DNA from: Chitinophagales bacterium
GTDB lineage: Bacteria; Bacteroidota; Bacteroidia; Chitinophagales; Saprospiraceae
Assembly (NCBI GenBank): GCA_017303475.1
Contig: JAFLBO010000007.1
Location: forward strand, 151,386 to 215,385
Length of the DNA stretch: 64,000 bases
Direction of reading: 5' to 3'
Shown: piece after piece, positions 1 through 8,572 of the stretch
Layout: every line of letters starts with the position of its first letter
Position numbering within the stretch: position 1 is the stretch's first letter
Translations under genes and position numbers: made by a program
Notes under the pieces: model-generated
Databases searched by the model: none
What the model saw: the letters and a program-made list of their open reading frames with translations, nothing else
What the model was told of the DNA's origin: nothing

Positions 1-1191
1 GGCGTGTACACTGTTTGTCTGGTGGTATACGCCTACGGTATCTCGTCGGCAACCATGTGTGTGGATACTTTTTGTCAGGATGTAACGATTGACCAACTGA
101 CCGACGGGTGTCTGTGTGATTCAAGCTTTTTTGCCGATGTGGCAGCCGGGTTTACCACCACCGGAAGTAATCCGATCGGGTTCACGCCGGTGGCACTGGA
201 TACTTGCGACAAAGTGCAATGGATTTGGGGCGACGGATCGCCCAACAGCAATTCGGTAGCCAACAATACCGTATTCCACACCTATGCGGTAGGAGGCGTC
301 TATTTTGTGTGCATGATAGTAACCAGGACCTCTATAGATGGTATGACCTGTGTTTTTGAATTCTGTAAACAGATACAGGTGCCCGATCCAATGCTTTGTG
401 ATGACAATATTGTGCTAAACGGCGATTTCACGGCAGGGCTACTGCCTGGCAACCTGGGCGGGCCGGGCAATGTGAACAACTGGACCGTTTGGACCAACAC
501 CCCACAGGTTATTGTAGGCGACACCTGTCAGGAAGCCGGCGCCATTCAGGGCTGGGGCAATCAGGTGGTAGGAGAAGCCATTCAGCAGCCGGTTGCTTTT
601 GCTTTGGGGGGTATTTACGAGGTTACATTCTGTGGCAAATGGCTGAATACAGTCCAAGACAGTGTTCGGTTCCGTTTCCGGGCTTCTACCGGGCTACCGG
701 GCAGTTATTTTAACTGTACCGGCGCCTGCGACGAAATATACCTTTCACCCGTTCTGACCACCAATTGGGTAACCTATACCTCTGCCCCATGGACGTCCAC
801 GCAGAACTTCAACACACTCACTATCAGTGTGTGGAACAATTACAATGTCAACGACGGCGCGTTTGTATCCTGGGCACGCCTGGATGATGTTTGTATCCGG
901 AGGATAGGCACCAGCGCTGTGTTTGAACCGGATGCGGCAATGAGCGCCAGGGTTTTCCCCAATCCTACGGACGGCAATGCCACGCTTGCCTTTGAACTGT
1001 CACGCGCACAAACATGCAGGTACAAACTCCTGGATCTTTCCGGAAGAGTAGTTCTGAACCGGGAATTTGATGGAAGCGCCGGGGAAAATCAGGTGCGTAT
1101 TCCCATGGAAGGACTGGCTCAGGGGCTTTATTTGCTTGATTTTTATACTGAACAGGGAAGAATGCAGGTGCGGGTGGTGTTGATGGAGTAG
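1..1191 (+). CDS. T9SS type A sorting protein with PKD domain (5' truncated)
   Basis: The reading frame is open from the first base, so the start lies upstream of the window. The visible 397 codons show the end of one PKD-like repeat and then a full one with the signature WIWGDG and a TYAVGGVY strand. A beta-rich segment follows, beginning NGDFT and resembling a carbohydrate-binding or jelly-roll fold. The last ~75 residues carry the type A sorting signal (VFPNPTDG, a LLDLSGRVV strand, GLYLLDF, VRVVLME), which in Bacteroidota directs export through the type IX secretion system. It is probably a large cell-surface adhesin or enzyme whose catalytic part, if any, is outside the window. The domain call is solid; the function is unknown. 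Confidence 0.88.
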   Translation, partial: GVYTVCLVVYAYGISSATMCVDTFCQDVTIDQLTDGCLCDSSFFADVAAGFTTTGSNPIGFTPVALDTCDKVQWIWGDGSPNSNSVANNTVFHTYAVGGVYFVCMIVTRTSIDGMTCVFEFCKQIQVPDPMLCDDNIVLNGDFTAGLLPGNLGGPGNVNNWTVWTNTPQVIVGDTCQEAGAIQGWGNQVVGEAIQQPVAFALGGIYEVTFCGKWLNTVQDSVRFRFRASTGLPGSYFNCTGACDEIYLSPVLTTNWVTYTSAPWTSTQNFNTLTISVWNNYNVNDGAFVSWARLDDVCIRRIGTSAVFEPDAAMSARVFPNPTDGNATLAFELSRAQTCRYKLLDLSGRVVLNREFDGSAGENQVRIPMEGLAQGLYLLDFYTEQGRMQVRVVLME

Positions 1192-1321
1192 ATGTGGAAG
1201 AGGTTTAGGCCTCGGATAGATTAAAAATTTGCCTTATTTGTGGAACTGGCTGAACAAAACATGTGTTTGGGCAAACATTCCAAATTGCGAAACAAATCCA
1301 CATTAAAAGGCAAATCAAGTT

Positions 1322-1753
1322 ATGAAATTATCTAAAGCACTTAGCGACAAGAATCGGCTTGCCAGAAAAATCAAAGAGCTTCAACAAAAGATTGAGGCCA
1401 ATAACAGCTATATAAAAGGCAATACACCAGCCTATAAGGTTGCAGATTTGCTAGGTGAGCTGGAAACTGCCATCAACGAACTCACTGCCCTAAAAACCAA
1501 CATTCAGAAGGCAAATCAACCCGTACAGGATAAAATATTCAGGCTCGCTGAGCTCAAATCATTTGCAGCTTTCCTGAGAAGACTAAAAATCAAGGAGGGT
1601 AAAATTCTGGAAGAACGCTGGAATGCAGAAGTCAGAGAATGGGAGTCCGGAATGGGAACTGTTGATCGGGATAAGTTGCTCGAAAAAACAGAAAAGGAAA
1701 TTGAAACGATACAGGTTGAACTGGATAAGTTCAATTTTGAAACAGAGGTATAA
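1322..1753 (+). CDS. DIP1984-like coiled-coil protein
   Basis: A 143-residue, highly charged, almost entirely helical protein with no signal peptide. It starts MKLSKAL, has a conserved-looking GELETAINEL segment and a central NQPVQDK turn, then a second helical arm. Length and layout match the DIP1984 (septicolysin-like) family, small cytoplasmic proteins of unknown biochemical role; the assignment is from remembered family pattern and is moderate. It sits alone between a T9SS gene and the PIN module, at the edge of the defence island, and is more AT-rich than the upstream gene. It could instead be an unrelated coiled-coil protein. Confidence 0.6.
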   Translation: MKLSKALSDKNRLARKIKELQQKIEANNSYIKGNTPAYKVADLLGELETAINELTALKTNIQKANQPVQDKIFRLAELKSFAAFLRRLKIKEGKILEERWNAEVREWESGMGTVDRDKLLEKTEKEIETIQVELDKFNFETEV

Positions 1754-2021
1754 CGCACGCTTTACATAAAAGGAGAACTTGGAAAGATCTTATCCTGAAA
1801 AGTCTGCCACCTGTTCTGATATTGATATAACACGGGGAATGCATAAGCGCCGCAAGGTGATCAAGATTCAAGGTAATCCCTGGTTATTCATTACTGAAGG
1901 TTTAAGCTTCATTATTCACGATAAATCGGCTGATCACTTTCATATAAATTGAGTACAAGTTCTCTGATTTTGTTGTTGTTGTGCTACAGGAAAATGTTCG
2001 GAATGTCCCAAACATTACGTC

Positions 2022-2050
2022 TTGAAATACTAATAAAAGTAGTAACTTTG
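2022..2050 (+). promoter_or_regulatory. Bacteroidota-type promoter for the unknown/PIN gene pair
   Basis: TTG at 2022-2024, 18 nt spacer, then TAACTTTG at 2043-2050, a full match to the TAnnTTTG -7 box. Transcription would begin near 2054-2057, about 15 nt before the GTG at 2070, which supports that GTG as the start. The rest of the 1754-2069 gap shows no gene. Confidence 0.65.
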
Positions 2051-2069
2051 ATCTATAATCACTTCTTCT

Positions 2070-2849
2070 GTGGAACCAACCGGGCAAATTAACATTAGCA
2101 TCAAAGGCAAAAAAGGCAATATTGACCTTAAGCCAGAGAATTATGATATTCGGGAATTGATCGAATTCCTGAAGCAAGTGGAGCATTTGCTCTTTTCCAA
2201 CAAAAAAGACCGTTCAATAACATCATACCATGTGGAAGAGGGCTCGGTAAGACATGTTATCACCACTTCCATGCAGGCAGTTGTAGCTTTTAACGCTATA
2301 TTGGCACAGATAAAGTCCGAAAACAACTTCATTAACTTCCTGGAACCCACCACTGCCGGAGCCTTTGAGTCATTTCAAAAAGAGGCCGAAAAAAACGATT
2401 ACACGTATCTCATTTCTACCTCTATCTCGGAAGAAACTGCTCTGACCATTAATAAGGAAACCCGTTTCATTAGATCAGAAGATGTTTGGGTAGATGCTGA
2501 ATTTTATTTTTACGGAGAGATCGTAGACGCTGGCGGAAAAGGCTCTGCCAACGTTCATTTAGATACCAAGGATTATGGTTTGCTTAAAATCAGTGCTGCA
2601 AAATCCTTATTGGCAGCATATGAAGGTAACCCGCTATATAAACCCTATGGGGTAAGGGCAAAGGGGAAACAAAATGTCAGATCCGGGGAATTAGATAAAA
2701 ACAGCCTGGAATTAATTGACATCATCGATTACAACCCGTCCTACAAGGAAGACTATATCAAAGGTTTAATCAAAAAAGCCAAAAAAAGCTGGGAAGATGT
2801 CCCAGATGCCGACGAGTGGCTCCAAAATATAAGAGGATATGGATCGTAA
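2070..2849 (+). CDS. Unknown 259-residue protein coupled to a PIN-domain gene
   Basis: I do not recognise a family. The protein is soluble, starts with a beta-rich NISIKGKKG stretch, has an acidic helix DIRELIEFLKQVEHLLF, a central alpha/beta region, and a C-terminal basic helix ending ..WLQNIRGYGS. No catalytic motif, signal peptide or membrane helix is visible. The GTG start is placed by the promoter box ending at 2050. Its last 11 bases overlap the start of the downstream PIN-like gene, so the two are almost certainly translated together. By position it could be the antitoxin or sensor partner of the nuclease (inference). Composition is AT-rich, like the rest of the island. Confidence 0.75.
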   Translation: MEPTGQINISIKGKKGNIDLKPENYDIRELIEFLKQVEHLLFSNKKDRSITSYHVEEGSVRHVITTSMQAVVAFNAILAQIKSENNFINFLEPTTAGAFESFQKEAEKNDYTYLISTSISEETALTINKETRFIRSEDVWVDAEFYFYGEIVDAGGKGSANVHLDTKDYGLLKISAAKSLLAAYEGNPLYKPYGVRAKGKQNVRSGELDKNSLELIDIIDYNPSYKEDYIKGLIKKAKKSWEDVPDADEWLQNIRGYGS

Positions 2850-3321
2850 TTGTATCTTTTTAGATACCAGTTTTTTTATTAGATTACTAAATGAAAAAGA
2901 CCCTCTGCATGAAAATGCACTTGGTTACTATATTTATTTTCTGGAGAAAAACTACATCTTAAAAACCTCTACGATCTCCATTGCGGAATACTGTGTAAAG
3001 GGATCTCTGGACGAATTGCCCTTGCAAGATGTCCAAATCCTTCCATTCAACATTAAACATGCTGAAAAGGCCGGATTTCTGGCATCTATTGTTTTTAACA
3101 ACCGCGATACGGTGGATTTACCTGACAGAAAGATCATTCCCAATGACACAAAACTATTTGCTCAGGCCGATTTGGAAACAAACACCGTTCAGTTTGCTAC
3201 CTCCGACGAAAGTTGCATGAAAGTGTTCCGGCTGCTTCAGGAAAAATGTGGGTTACAATTTTCCATTCTAAACATTAGAAAACCCTTCCATGAGGCGTTT
3301 GGCTTGTTGGATTTGAGGTGA
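2839..3321 (+). CDS. PIN-like ribonuclease
   Basis: A 160-residue protein with the acidic constellation of PIN domains: Asp9 in the opening strand (FLDTSFF), Glu50 (SIAEYC), Asp103 in NDTKLFAQAD and Asp123 in TSDES. PIN proteins are metal-dependent ribonucleases, frequently toxins. The start overlaps the end of the upstream unknown gene. The 3' end overlaps the convergent mcrC coding region by 54 bp, so each gene's last codons lie antisense to the other. Typical VapC toxins are ~130 residues with a ~80-residue antitoxin; here the partner is 259 residues, so this is not an ordinary VapBC pair. Confidence 0.75.
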   Translation: MDRNCIFLDTSFFIRLLNEKDPLHENALGYYIYFLEKNYILKTSTISIAEYCVKGSLDELPLQDVQILPFNIKHAEKAGFLASIVFNNRDTVDLPDRKIIPNDTKLFAQADLETNTVQFATSDESCMKVFRLLQEKCGLQFSILNIRKPFHEAFGLLDLR

Positions 3322-4590
3322 GTCGGAACTATCTCCCTCCAACCCCTCTATCACAAATCTTCCAAAGTCCATATTCACCCTCCTTTTCACCGTACCACCA
3401 GTTAAAATATCCACCTTGGCAACAATACATTCGCATTGTTCAGTGCTACCGGGTATTTTATAGGTTCCAGCTTTTTTCTGGAAAGGATCTCCTGATTCAT
3501 TCAGCGGATAAAGTAACACTCCCTTATTAGAGCTCCAGTGCTTATTATAGACAAATATCTGCTTCAAATCATCGTCGGAGGGCACAAAACCGTTAGGCGT
3601 TTTCCATTTGGTATCGATGATAACAGTTTTACCGTCAGGCGTTTTTACAACTATATCTGGCTTGATCCATTTTTGATTGGATTCTGACTGCCAAAAAACC
3701 ACTCTGTTCTGACGTGAAATACCCCAGCCCGGCTCCATTACGGCACGAAGGCGGCGGAAACAAAACTCCTCCCACAATTCATTCATATCAAATAAAATAG
3801 CCAATACCTGATGCCGCCCATTGCGGATATCAGGACGGTAATTGAGCAAAAGCATGGCAGCCATTTCCAATGCTTCCCGATAGCGGGTGGTTTTGCGGTC
3901 AAACACAAGCTGCTGGAAAGTTTCAGCGGTTACCGGAATGTCCTGCATTTCCGGAAAATCGAGCAACAAGCGGGATAGCTTATCGCGAATACCCGTATTG
4001 GTTGTAAGATTGGGAATAATGTTTAATGCTTTGTACAAGAGCTGATTGAATCGATTCTCTCTGTCATAAATGGTATGATCCGTGAAAAAACGCTCCTGAT
4101 GAACCAAATTATGCCGGATTTGCCGGGTAAAATTCAATTTACCCTTCCACACATGCAGGTTACTACTCTCCTGACGGTATTTTTTCACCAGCCCCTCGTG
4201 CAAGATCGCTTCACAGGCCTGAAGGTACAACTCCACGTATGCCTCTAGAATAGAGTTCGGTTTATGTCTAAGCGCAGCTTTTTCATGGGCAAAAACCTGC
4301 ATCCACCGGCACTCTCGCAACATATCCAACAGTACCGCCTGCCAATCAGCTTTTTCACCACCCATGCGATCAATTTTGGGTAAAACCTCAATGGTGAGGT
4401 TTCCTACCTGAATCACGCCCACATATTCACTGAACTTTACACCATTGGGAAGCAACGTTAAAAAGCGATCCTTATACTTTTCGTTGTACTCGCCTATAGC
4501 TCGCCAATGAGCACGTGTAAATAACCCATCATCGTCCACCATGAGGCGATCGTGCTCAAAACATTGTATGACCGGGCAATTTCGGAGCAT
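3268..4590 (-). CDS. mcrC: McrC-family protein (PD-(D/E)XK nuclease subunit of McrBC)
   Basis: A 440-residue protein with an N-terminal McrC domain (LTLLPNGVKFSEYVGVIQVGN region) and a C-terminal PD-(D/E)XK nuclease core: Pro311-Asp312 (IKPDIVV), then Asp326-Thr327-Lys328 (VIIDTKWK). In the known family McrC binds the McrB ring, stimulates its GTPase and cuts DNA bearing modified cytosine. It lies 10 nt downstream of mcrB on the same strand, clearly one operon. The catalytic residues appear intact. Its 3' end is antisense to the PIN-like gene. Confidence 0.92.
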   Translation of the reverse strand: MLRNCPVIQCFEHDRLMVDDDGLFTRAHWRAIGEYNEKYKDRFLTLLPNGVKFSEYVGVIQVGNLTIEVLPKIDRMGGEKADWQAVLLDMLRECRWMQVFAHEKAALRHKPNSILEAYVELYLQACEAILHEGLVKKYRQESSNLHVWKGKLNFTRQIRHNLVHQERFFTDHTIYDRENRFNQLLYKALNIIPNLTTNTGIRDKLSRLLLDFPEMQDIPVTAETFQQLVFDRKTTRYREALEMAAMLLLNYRPDIRNGRHQVLAILFDMNELWEEFCFRRLRAVMEPGWGISRQNRVVFWQSESNQKWIKPDIVVKTPDGKTVIIDTKWKTPNGFVPSDDDLKQIFVYNKHWSSNKGVLLYPLNESGDPFQKKAGTYKIPGSTEQCECIVAKVDILTGGTVKRRVNMDFGRFVIEGLEGDSSDSPQIQQAKRLMEGFSNV

Positions 4591-4600
4591 ATTGACTCGG

Positions 4601-6493
4601 TTATATAGATGTAAAATCCCAATCAGCTTCGGGCTTTATCACAAACTCCTTAAGATCTTTATATTCCTCAGCCAACCCGGAGCCATTTTTCAGCGCGGCG
4701 AACAGTTTTTGTGAGTCAACTGTTTTTGCTTCCACAAACCCATCGCCCAATACCAGCCCTATTTTCTCATAATCCTGATAGAAAAATTCCTGAAGGAGTG
4801 GGATTATTTTGTTCCGGAACACTGTTTTCAAGCCTTCCAGATCTTCTACGCCCATAAGCCAGGCATGTCCAATGGTGTGGTCTGCATCAATAAGAACAGC
4901 GAGCCGTTCATTGATTTTTTTGAGCATGCTCTGGAGGTCAATGGAGGTGCCTGCAACGATTGCCGGTGCTATCTTTTGAGGATCAGGTTTCATGTGAACA
5001 AAAGAAAACCTGCGCCGCAGAGCAGTATCCAGGGCCTCTACGCTGCGGTCGGCGGTATTCATGGTACCGATAATGTAGAGATTGGGGGGGACTGAGAACT
5101 TATCACCGGAATAAGGAAGTACCACCGAAATGGCATTTTTGGCCCCATCACGCTTATCATCTTCCAGCAAAGTGATCAATTCGCCAAAAATTTGGGAAAC
5201 GTTGCCCCTATTTATTTCATCGATTATGAGAACATAAGGTAATGGCTCTCCTCCTTTTTTGAGGCCCAAATTTTCAATTAGGTACTTGTGAATACCACGA
5301 ATATAGGTATGATTATAAGTACCAGTTAAATTTCCGGTCTCGTGATATCTGCCAATTTGACTGATATTCACCCCATGCCATAGGTCATCCTTAACACGAA
5401 CTTTAAATGTTGCCCCTCCCCTGTAAATCACCTCAAAACTAGACCGAGAAGTTGAGATGGTAATCAGTTTTGCCTTTCTCTCATTTTCCGGCTTTGTGGA
5501 ATCTTCGGTAACCTTCTCCTCCGCTTCCATCACTTTAAGTTTAAACTCTTCAATAACTTCGTCAAAGTTGCCTAACTGAACATTTGCCTTGTTAGCAATT
5601 CTTTTAAATATTCCATCTTTTACATCATATTGCATTGGCCTACCATCTTCAGGAGGAAGTGGTTTGATGCCTTCTATAAAGTCCTCATACGCCATACTTT
5701 GGTGAAAAGTGCAAAATTCTATGCGTCCGGCTTTAACCAAATCATCAAATCTCTTCTTGATATCATTATTGGATTTTTCCCGATCAGCTGCAATAGATTC
5801 CACAGTTTGGGTTCCGCCACTTATTATTGCCAATGCATGATCTACCGTTCTATATGTTTTACCGGTACCTGGTGGTCCATAAAGAATGGTATTCAATGCG
5901 TTTGAAACTCGACTTTCTGAATTTTTCATGGCTTTATTTTTTCCCAATGTTGATTTTTCAGAAGTATTTGGAGTGTTAGGGTTAACCTCCGCGGCAATGC
6001 TTTCGTACTTAGGAATTAGCGCCTTTACATTTGGCATAATCAACTGTACAAGACTTTCCCAATCTTTTGGGAATTGATCATTTACAGGAATTCTGGTTCG
6101 GGTTGCTTGTAAAATTTGATCCCTCTGAGCCTCAAAAGGATTGTCTTCTGCTTTTGCATTGATGTCAATCTCTAAACTCAAATAGGGCTGGTTAGTCAAA
6201 TTGTGAAATGCTACCTTGATAAAAAGTGTTCCATCAGGATAAAATCCCTCCGGTGCAAATCCAGCCAACACATATTCTTTAAAAACAATCTTACCACGTC
6301 CTTTTTGGGCATTTGGCTGCTCCTTATAGGTAACAGGTAGCGGCATCGCCAGTTTTTCTGATATCAACCGAATCAGATAATAAAGTTTATCACGTGTATC
6401 GTAATACCATGCCGCTGCTGGATCGCTGGCATCATAGGTAGTTCCGGATTTAGCAGCATAGGCACGCATGCCATCGAAGTCAAAGTAGTTCAT
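4601..6493 (-). CDS. mcrB: McrB-like AAA+ GTPase
   Basis: 630 residues. An N-terminal recognition domain of the MrcB_N/DUF3578 type occupies roughly residues 10-165, and the AAA+ motor begins about residue 198. Walker A GPPGTGKT is at 206-213, Walker B VLIIDEINRGN at 421-431, sensor-1 GTMNTADRS at 476-484, and an arginine-finger stretch RRRF at 493-496. The Walker B NRGN form is typical of McrB, which uses GTP. The variable N-terminal domain sets which modified DNA is recognised and cannot be predicted here. It forms an operon with mcrC and acts as a type IV restriction system against modified phage DNA. Confidence 0.93.
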   Translation of the reverse strand: MNYFDFDGMRAYAAKSGTTYDASDPAAAWYYDTRDKLYYLIRLISEKLAMPLPVTYKEQPNAQKGRGKIVFKEYVLAGFAPEGFYPDGTLFIKVAFHNLTNQPYLSLEIDINAKAEDNPFEAQRDQILQATRTRIPVNDQFPKDWESLVQLIMPNVKALIPKYESIAAEVNPNTPNTSEKSTLGKNKAMKNSESRVSNALNTILYGPPGTGKTYRTVDHALAIISGGTQTVESIAADREKSNNDIKKRFDDLVKAGRIEFCTFHQSMAYEDFIEGIKPLPPEDGRPMQYDVKDGIFKRIANKANVQLGNFDEVIEEFKLKVMEAEEKVTEDSTKPENERKAKLITISTSRSSFEVIYRGGATFKVRVKDDLWHGVNISQIGRYHETGNLTGTYNHTYIRGIHKYLIENLGLKKGGEPLPYVLIIDEINRGNVSQIFGELITLLEDDKRDGAKNAISVVLPYSGDKFSVPPNLYIIGTMNTADRSVEALDTALRRRFSFVHMKPDPQKIAPAIVAGTSIDLQSMLKKINERLAVLIDADHTIGHAWLMGVEDLEGLKTVFRNKIIPLLQEFFYQDYEKIGLVLGDGFVEAKTVDSQKLFAALKNGSGLAEEYKDLKEFVIKPEADWDFTSI

Positions 6494-6632
6494 ACATTAA
6501 TTCATTAAGGTCATCGTCTCTTGTATTTCCTCCGGATCTCCATTCCATTCTCTACCCAATAATACCCGGCCATTTGCTTTTTTGCTTCGGCGCACTCCAT
6601 TCTATTTTTGAGTACTTCATTTCTCGAAGTTT

Positions 6633-6648
6633 AAAACGAAATCGTTTT
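6633..6648 (-). terminator. Possible weak terminator after the nucleotidyltransferase gene
   Basis: Perfect 7-bp stem AAAACGA/TCGTTTT with a 2-nt loop, just past the nucleotidyltransferase stop and before mcrB. The T-tract is short, so readthrough into mcrBC is possible. Confidence 0.3.
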
Positions 6649-6657
6649 AGCCTTCCT

Positions 6658-7365
6658 TCATATCTCTCCAGTCATATTTGCCAAAACCTCCATTTTAGCT
6701 ATAATCATATCCATCCGTTCGTCTGTATCTGCATAAAACAAATGGCCTGGTAATGCATCCATCATTTTTTCATTACCCAATATTTCTCTCGCGCAACCTG
6801 CCAGGTAGGAAATTACCTCCAGATCTCCGGAATGCCTGATTTTTTCCGCAATATCACTTGTATAATTGAACAAGTAAACGATATCTTCAAAATCATGACT
6901 GGCCAACAAATCATGCTTACCGCGATCAAAAAAAGCATCTATTTTTGAGGCAAGGAAATAAGGTAACGGAAGAATCCTCACATTTAACCCTTCCAACAAC
7001 ACCGTTTCGGCTTTGGCAAAGCCGGATTCAAACCAACGATTTCCAGGGGCCCAACCCACTCCTTTAGTGGACATAATATCCACCAAAAGATCATCAAAGG
7101 CAAATCTGCAAATGATCGTGGAATCTGCCTGTTCCTGAAACCCCTTTATAACCAGTTTCTGGCGCAAGGTTTCCAGTTCCTGAACAGAAAATATCTGAAA
7201 AGTCAGGTCAATGTCTTTAGTAGGCCGTATGTCTTCGGCCGAGGTATCGTCAATATACAGGCTCACCATGGCGCCACCCACAAATACCACCTCTTGATTG
7301 AGTTCGCCCAGTGCTTTTGCAATTTTTACCGTTGCCATGCGGTTTATGAGGGTATTCTTCAGCAT
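6658..7365 (-). CDS. AbiEii-like nucleotidyltransferase
   Basis: 235 residues with the nucleotidyltransferase fold signature: Gly30-Gly31 in VFVGGAMVS and the metal-binding Asp51/Asp53 of PTKDIDL, followed by a third acidic strand (LLVDIMS) and a helical C-terminal half. It matches the DUF6036/AbiEii-like group, in which the transferase is the effector of abortive-infection or type IV toxin-antitoxin modules. It overlaps the upstream winged-helix gene by 7 bp, so the two are translationally coupled. The fold call is confident; the toxin role is inferred from the pairing and from the neighbouring mcrBC. Confidence 0.75.
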   Translation of the reverse strand: MLKNTLINRMATVKIAKALGELNQEVVFVGGAMVSLYIDDTSAEDIRPTKDIDLTFQIFSVQELETLRQKLVIKGFQEQADSTIICRFAFDDLLVDIMSTKGVGWAPGNRWFESGFAKAETVLLEGLNVRILPLPYFLASKIDAFFDRGKHDLLASHDFEDIVYLFNYTSDIAEKIRHSGDLEVISYLAGCAREILGNEKMMDALPGHLFYADTDERMDMIIAKMEVLANMTGEI

Positions 7366-7880
7366 ATTCTCTGATGTAATATTTCCAATGCAAGGTTTCG
7401 TTCACGGGCCCGACCAACACGCACTGCATCCATCAATGCCAGGTACTCATACAAGGTTGAATCCAGGTGAACCGCCTGGATAACCCCCGGATAAAGCGGT
7501 AAGATACTTTGGCCGCGAAGCCTCCCCTTGGCATAGGGCCACACGTAAACATCACTACCGCCAACGATCAGATGCGACAAAGGCTCAGCACTGTGGGCCG
7601 TTGGAATTCCTCTGACCTCCGCTCCGGGCTGCTGTGGGAAAATATAGGGAACGCCATACTGAATCAAATCCACAAAGGCTTGTTTCGACACCTCTTTGCC
7701 CTTTTGATGCAACAATCTCGCGTACGCCAGGCGCTTCAAAGACGCACTTATTTCCGACTGGCTGATAAACAGGGAATGAGCCAGGGAAATCTGATTCCAG
7801 GATTTGCCCTCCTCCATTAAAACCTTCAACAACACCACCAAATCCTGTGGGCGTAGCATGGGGATAGCTTTGTGATTCAT
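7359..7880 (-). CDS. Winged-helix protein, likely antitoxin/regulator partner
   Basis: 173 residues. Residues ~10-65 form an HTH with a plausible recognition helix (ISQSEISASLKRL), resembling a MarR/wHTH domain. The C-terminal half contains PYIFPQQPG and VYVWPYAKG and is of unknown fold. The gene ends 7 bp inside the nucleotidyltransferase gene, a coupling seen in AbiE-type modules where the first gene encodes an autorepressing wHTH antitoxin. A TAAATTTG box lies just upstream. No exact family is recognised. Confidence 0.7.
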   Translation of the reverse strand: MNHKAIPMLRPQDLVVLLKVLMEEGKSWNQISLAHSLFISQSEISASLKRLAYARLLHQKGKEVSKQAFVDLIQYGVPYIFPQQPGAEVRGIPTAHSAEPLSHLIVGGSDVYVWPYAKGRLRGQSILPLYPGVIQAVHLDSTLYEYLALMDAVRVGRARERNLALEILHQRIC

Positions 7881-7903
7881 GACTTATTGGATATTTCAAT
7901 ATG

Positions 7904-7935
7904 CAAATTTAGTGATATAAAGTATTTAAAAACAA
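7904..7935 (-). promoter_or_regulatory. Promoter of the wHTH/nucleotidyltransferase pair
   Basis: On the minus strand: TTG (7935-7933), 21 nt spacer, TAAATTTG (7911-7904), about 24 nt upstream of the ATG at 7880. Confidence 0.5.
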
Positions 7936-8022
7936 ATAATTATCAAAAATTATTGCATATTGCGATATTCAATAATTTCTTACCCAAACCCACCACTTTC
8001 TCCGGCAACCTATATGCACGCT

Positions 8023-8050
8023 GTCATTCCGACCAAAGGGAGGAATCTCG
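8023..8050. repeat. Dispersed 'GTCATTCCGACC..AGGGAGGAATCTC' element
   Basis: This 28-nt block reads as the well-known intergenic element found in many Bacteroidota (CTGTCATTCCGACC, AAAG, GGAGGAATCTCG). It directly abuts the perfect palindrome at 8051. Confidence 0.6.
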
Positions 8051-8092
8051 TTGCGTTATTTTACTTTAAGCGCTTAAAGTAAAATAACGCAA
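8051..8092. repeat. Perfect 42-bp palindrome
   Basis: Two 21-nt arms (TTGCGTTATTTTACTTTAAGC and its exact complement) with no loop. It is longer than any ordinary operator or terminator. There is no coding region within 170 bp on the left or 480 bp on the right. Confidence 0.9.
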
Positions 8093-8282
8093 ATCTTATT
8101 TTACTTTTCTTTTGCCGGATCATCTCGACTGACTGGCTCTAACCTCTTTATAAAAAATCCAGATTTTCAACCTCTTACGGACGCTGATGCTTTTCTTTAA
8201 TAGCGTCCCCATTGACAAAAAGCGGTGGAAACAGTGATTTGTCCTGCCGGGTAGCTTAGCATTGGTTCAATAGCCTGGCATT

Positions 8283-8320
8283 GTTACTTTTCTTTTTGCT
8301 TGCCCAAAAAGAAAAGTAAC
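8283..8320. repeat. 16-bp inverted repeat, part of a larger dispersed element
   Basis: Arms GTTACTTTTCTTTTTG and its complement are separated by 6 nt. The surrounding 7881-8572 stretch has no credible gene; it continues with a GTAACCAAAAGAAAAAGG tail and a GC-rich block containing CTTTTTAACCGCC/GCCGGTTAAAAAG arms (about 8380-8435), and resembles repeat units common between Bacteroidota genes. Confidence 0.75.
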
Positions 8321-8572
8321 CAAAAGAAAAAGGGCAGTCTTTCCGGCAAAGCCAACGACCTCCGGGGATTGCGCTGCTTTTTAACCGCCGACCGTCATTT
8401 TGCATTTACATCGTGCTGTACTGCCGGTTAAAAAGAAGGCGCTCCCTCCTTACGTCGGGACCATCCCCTTCGGTCGGGCTTGCCTCGCAGACGGCGGGCG
8501 CCTAGGCAGGGAATTGATTGGGAGCCTGGGCCCCTTATTTGTGGGTAATCGGGAGCGTTGAAACGAGCGGTT

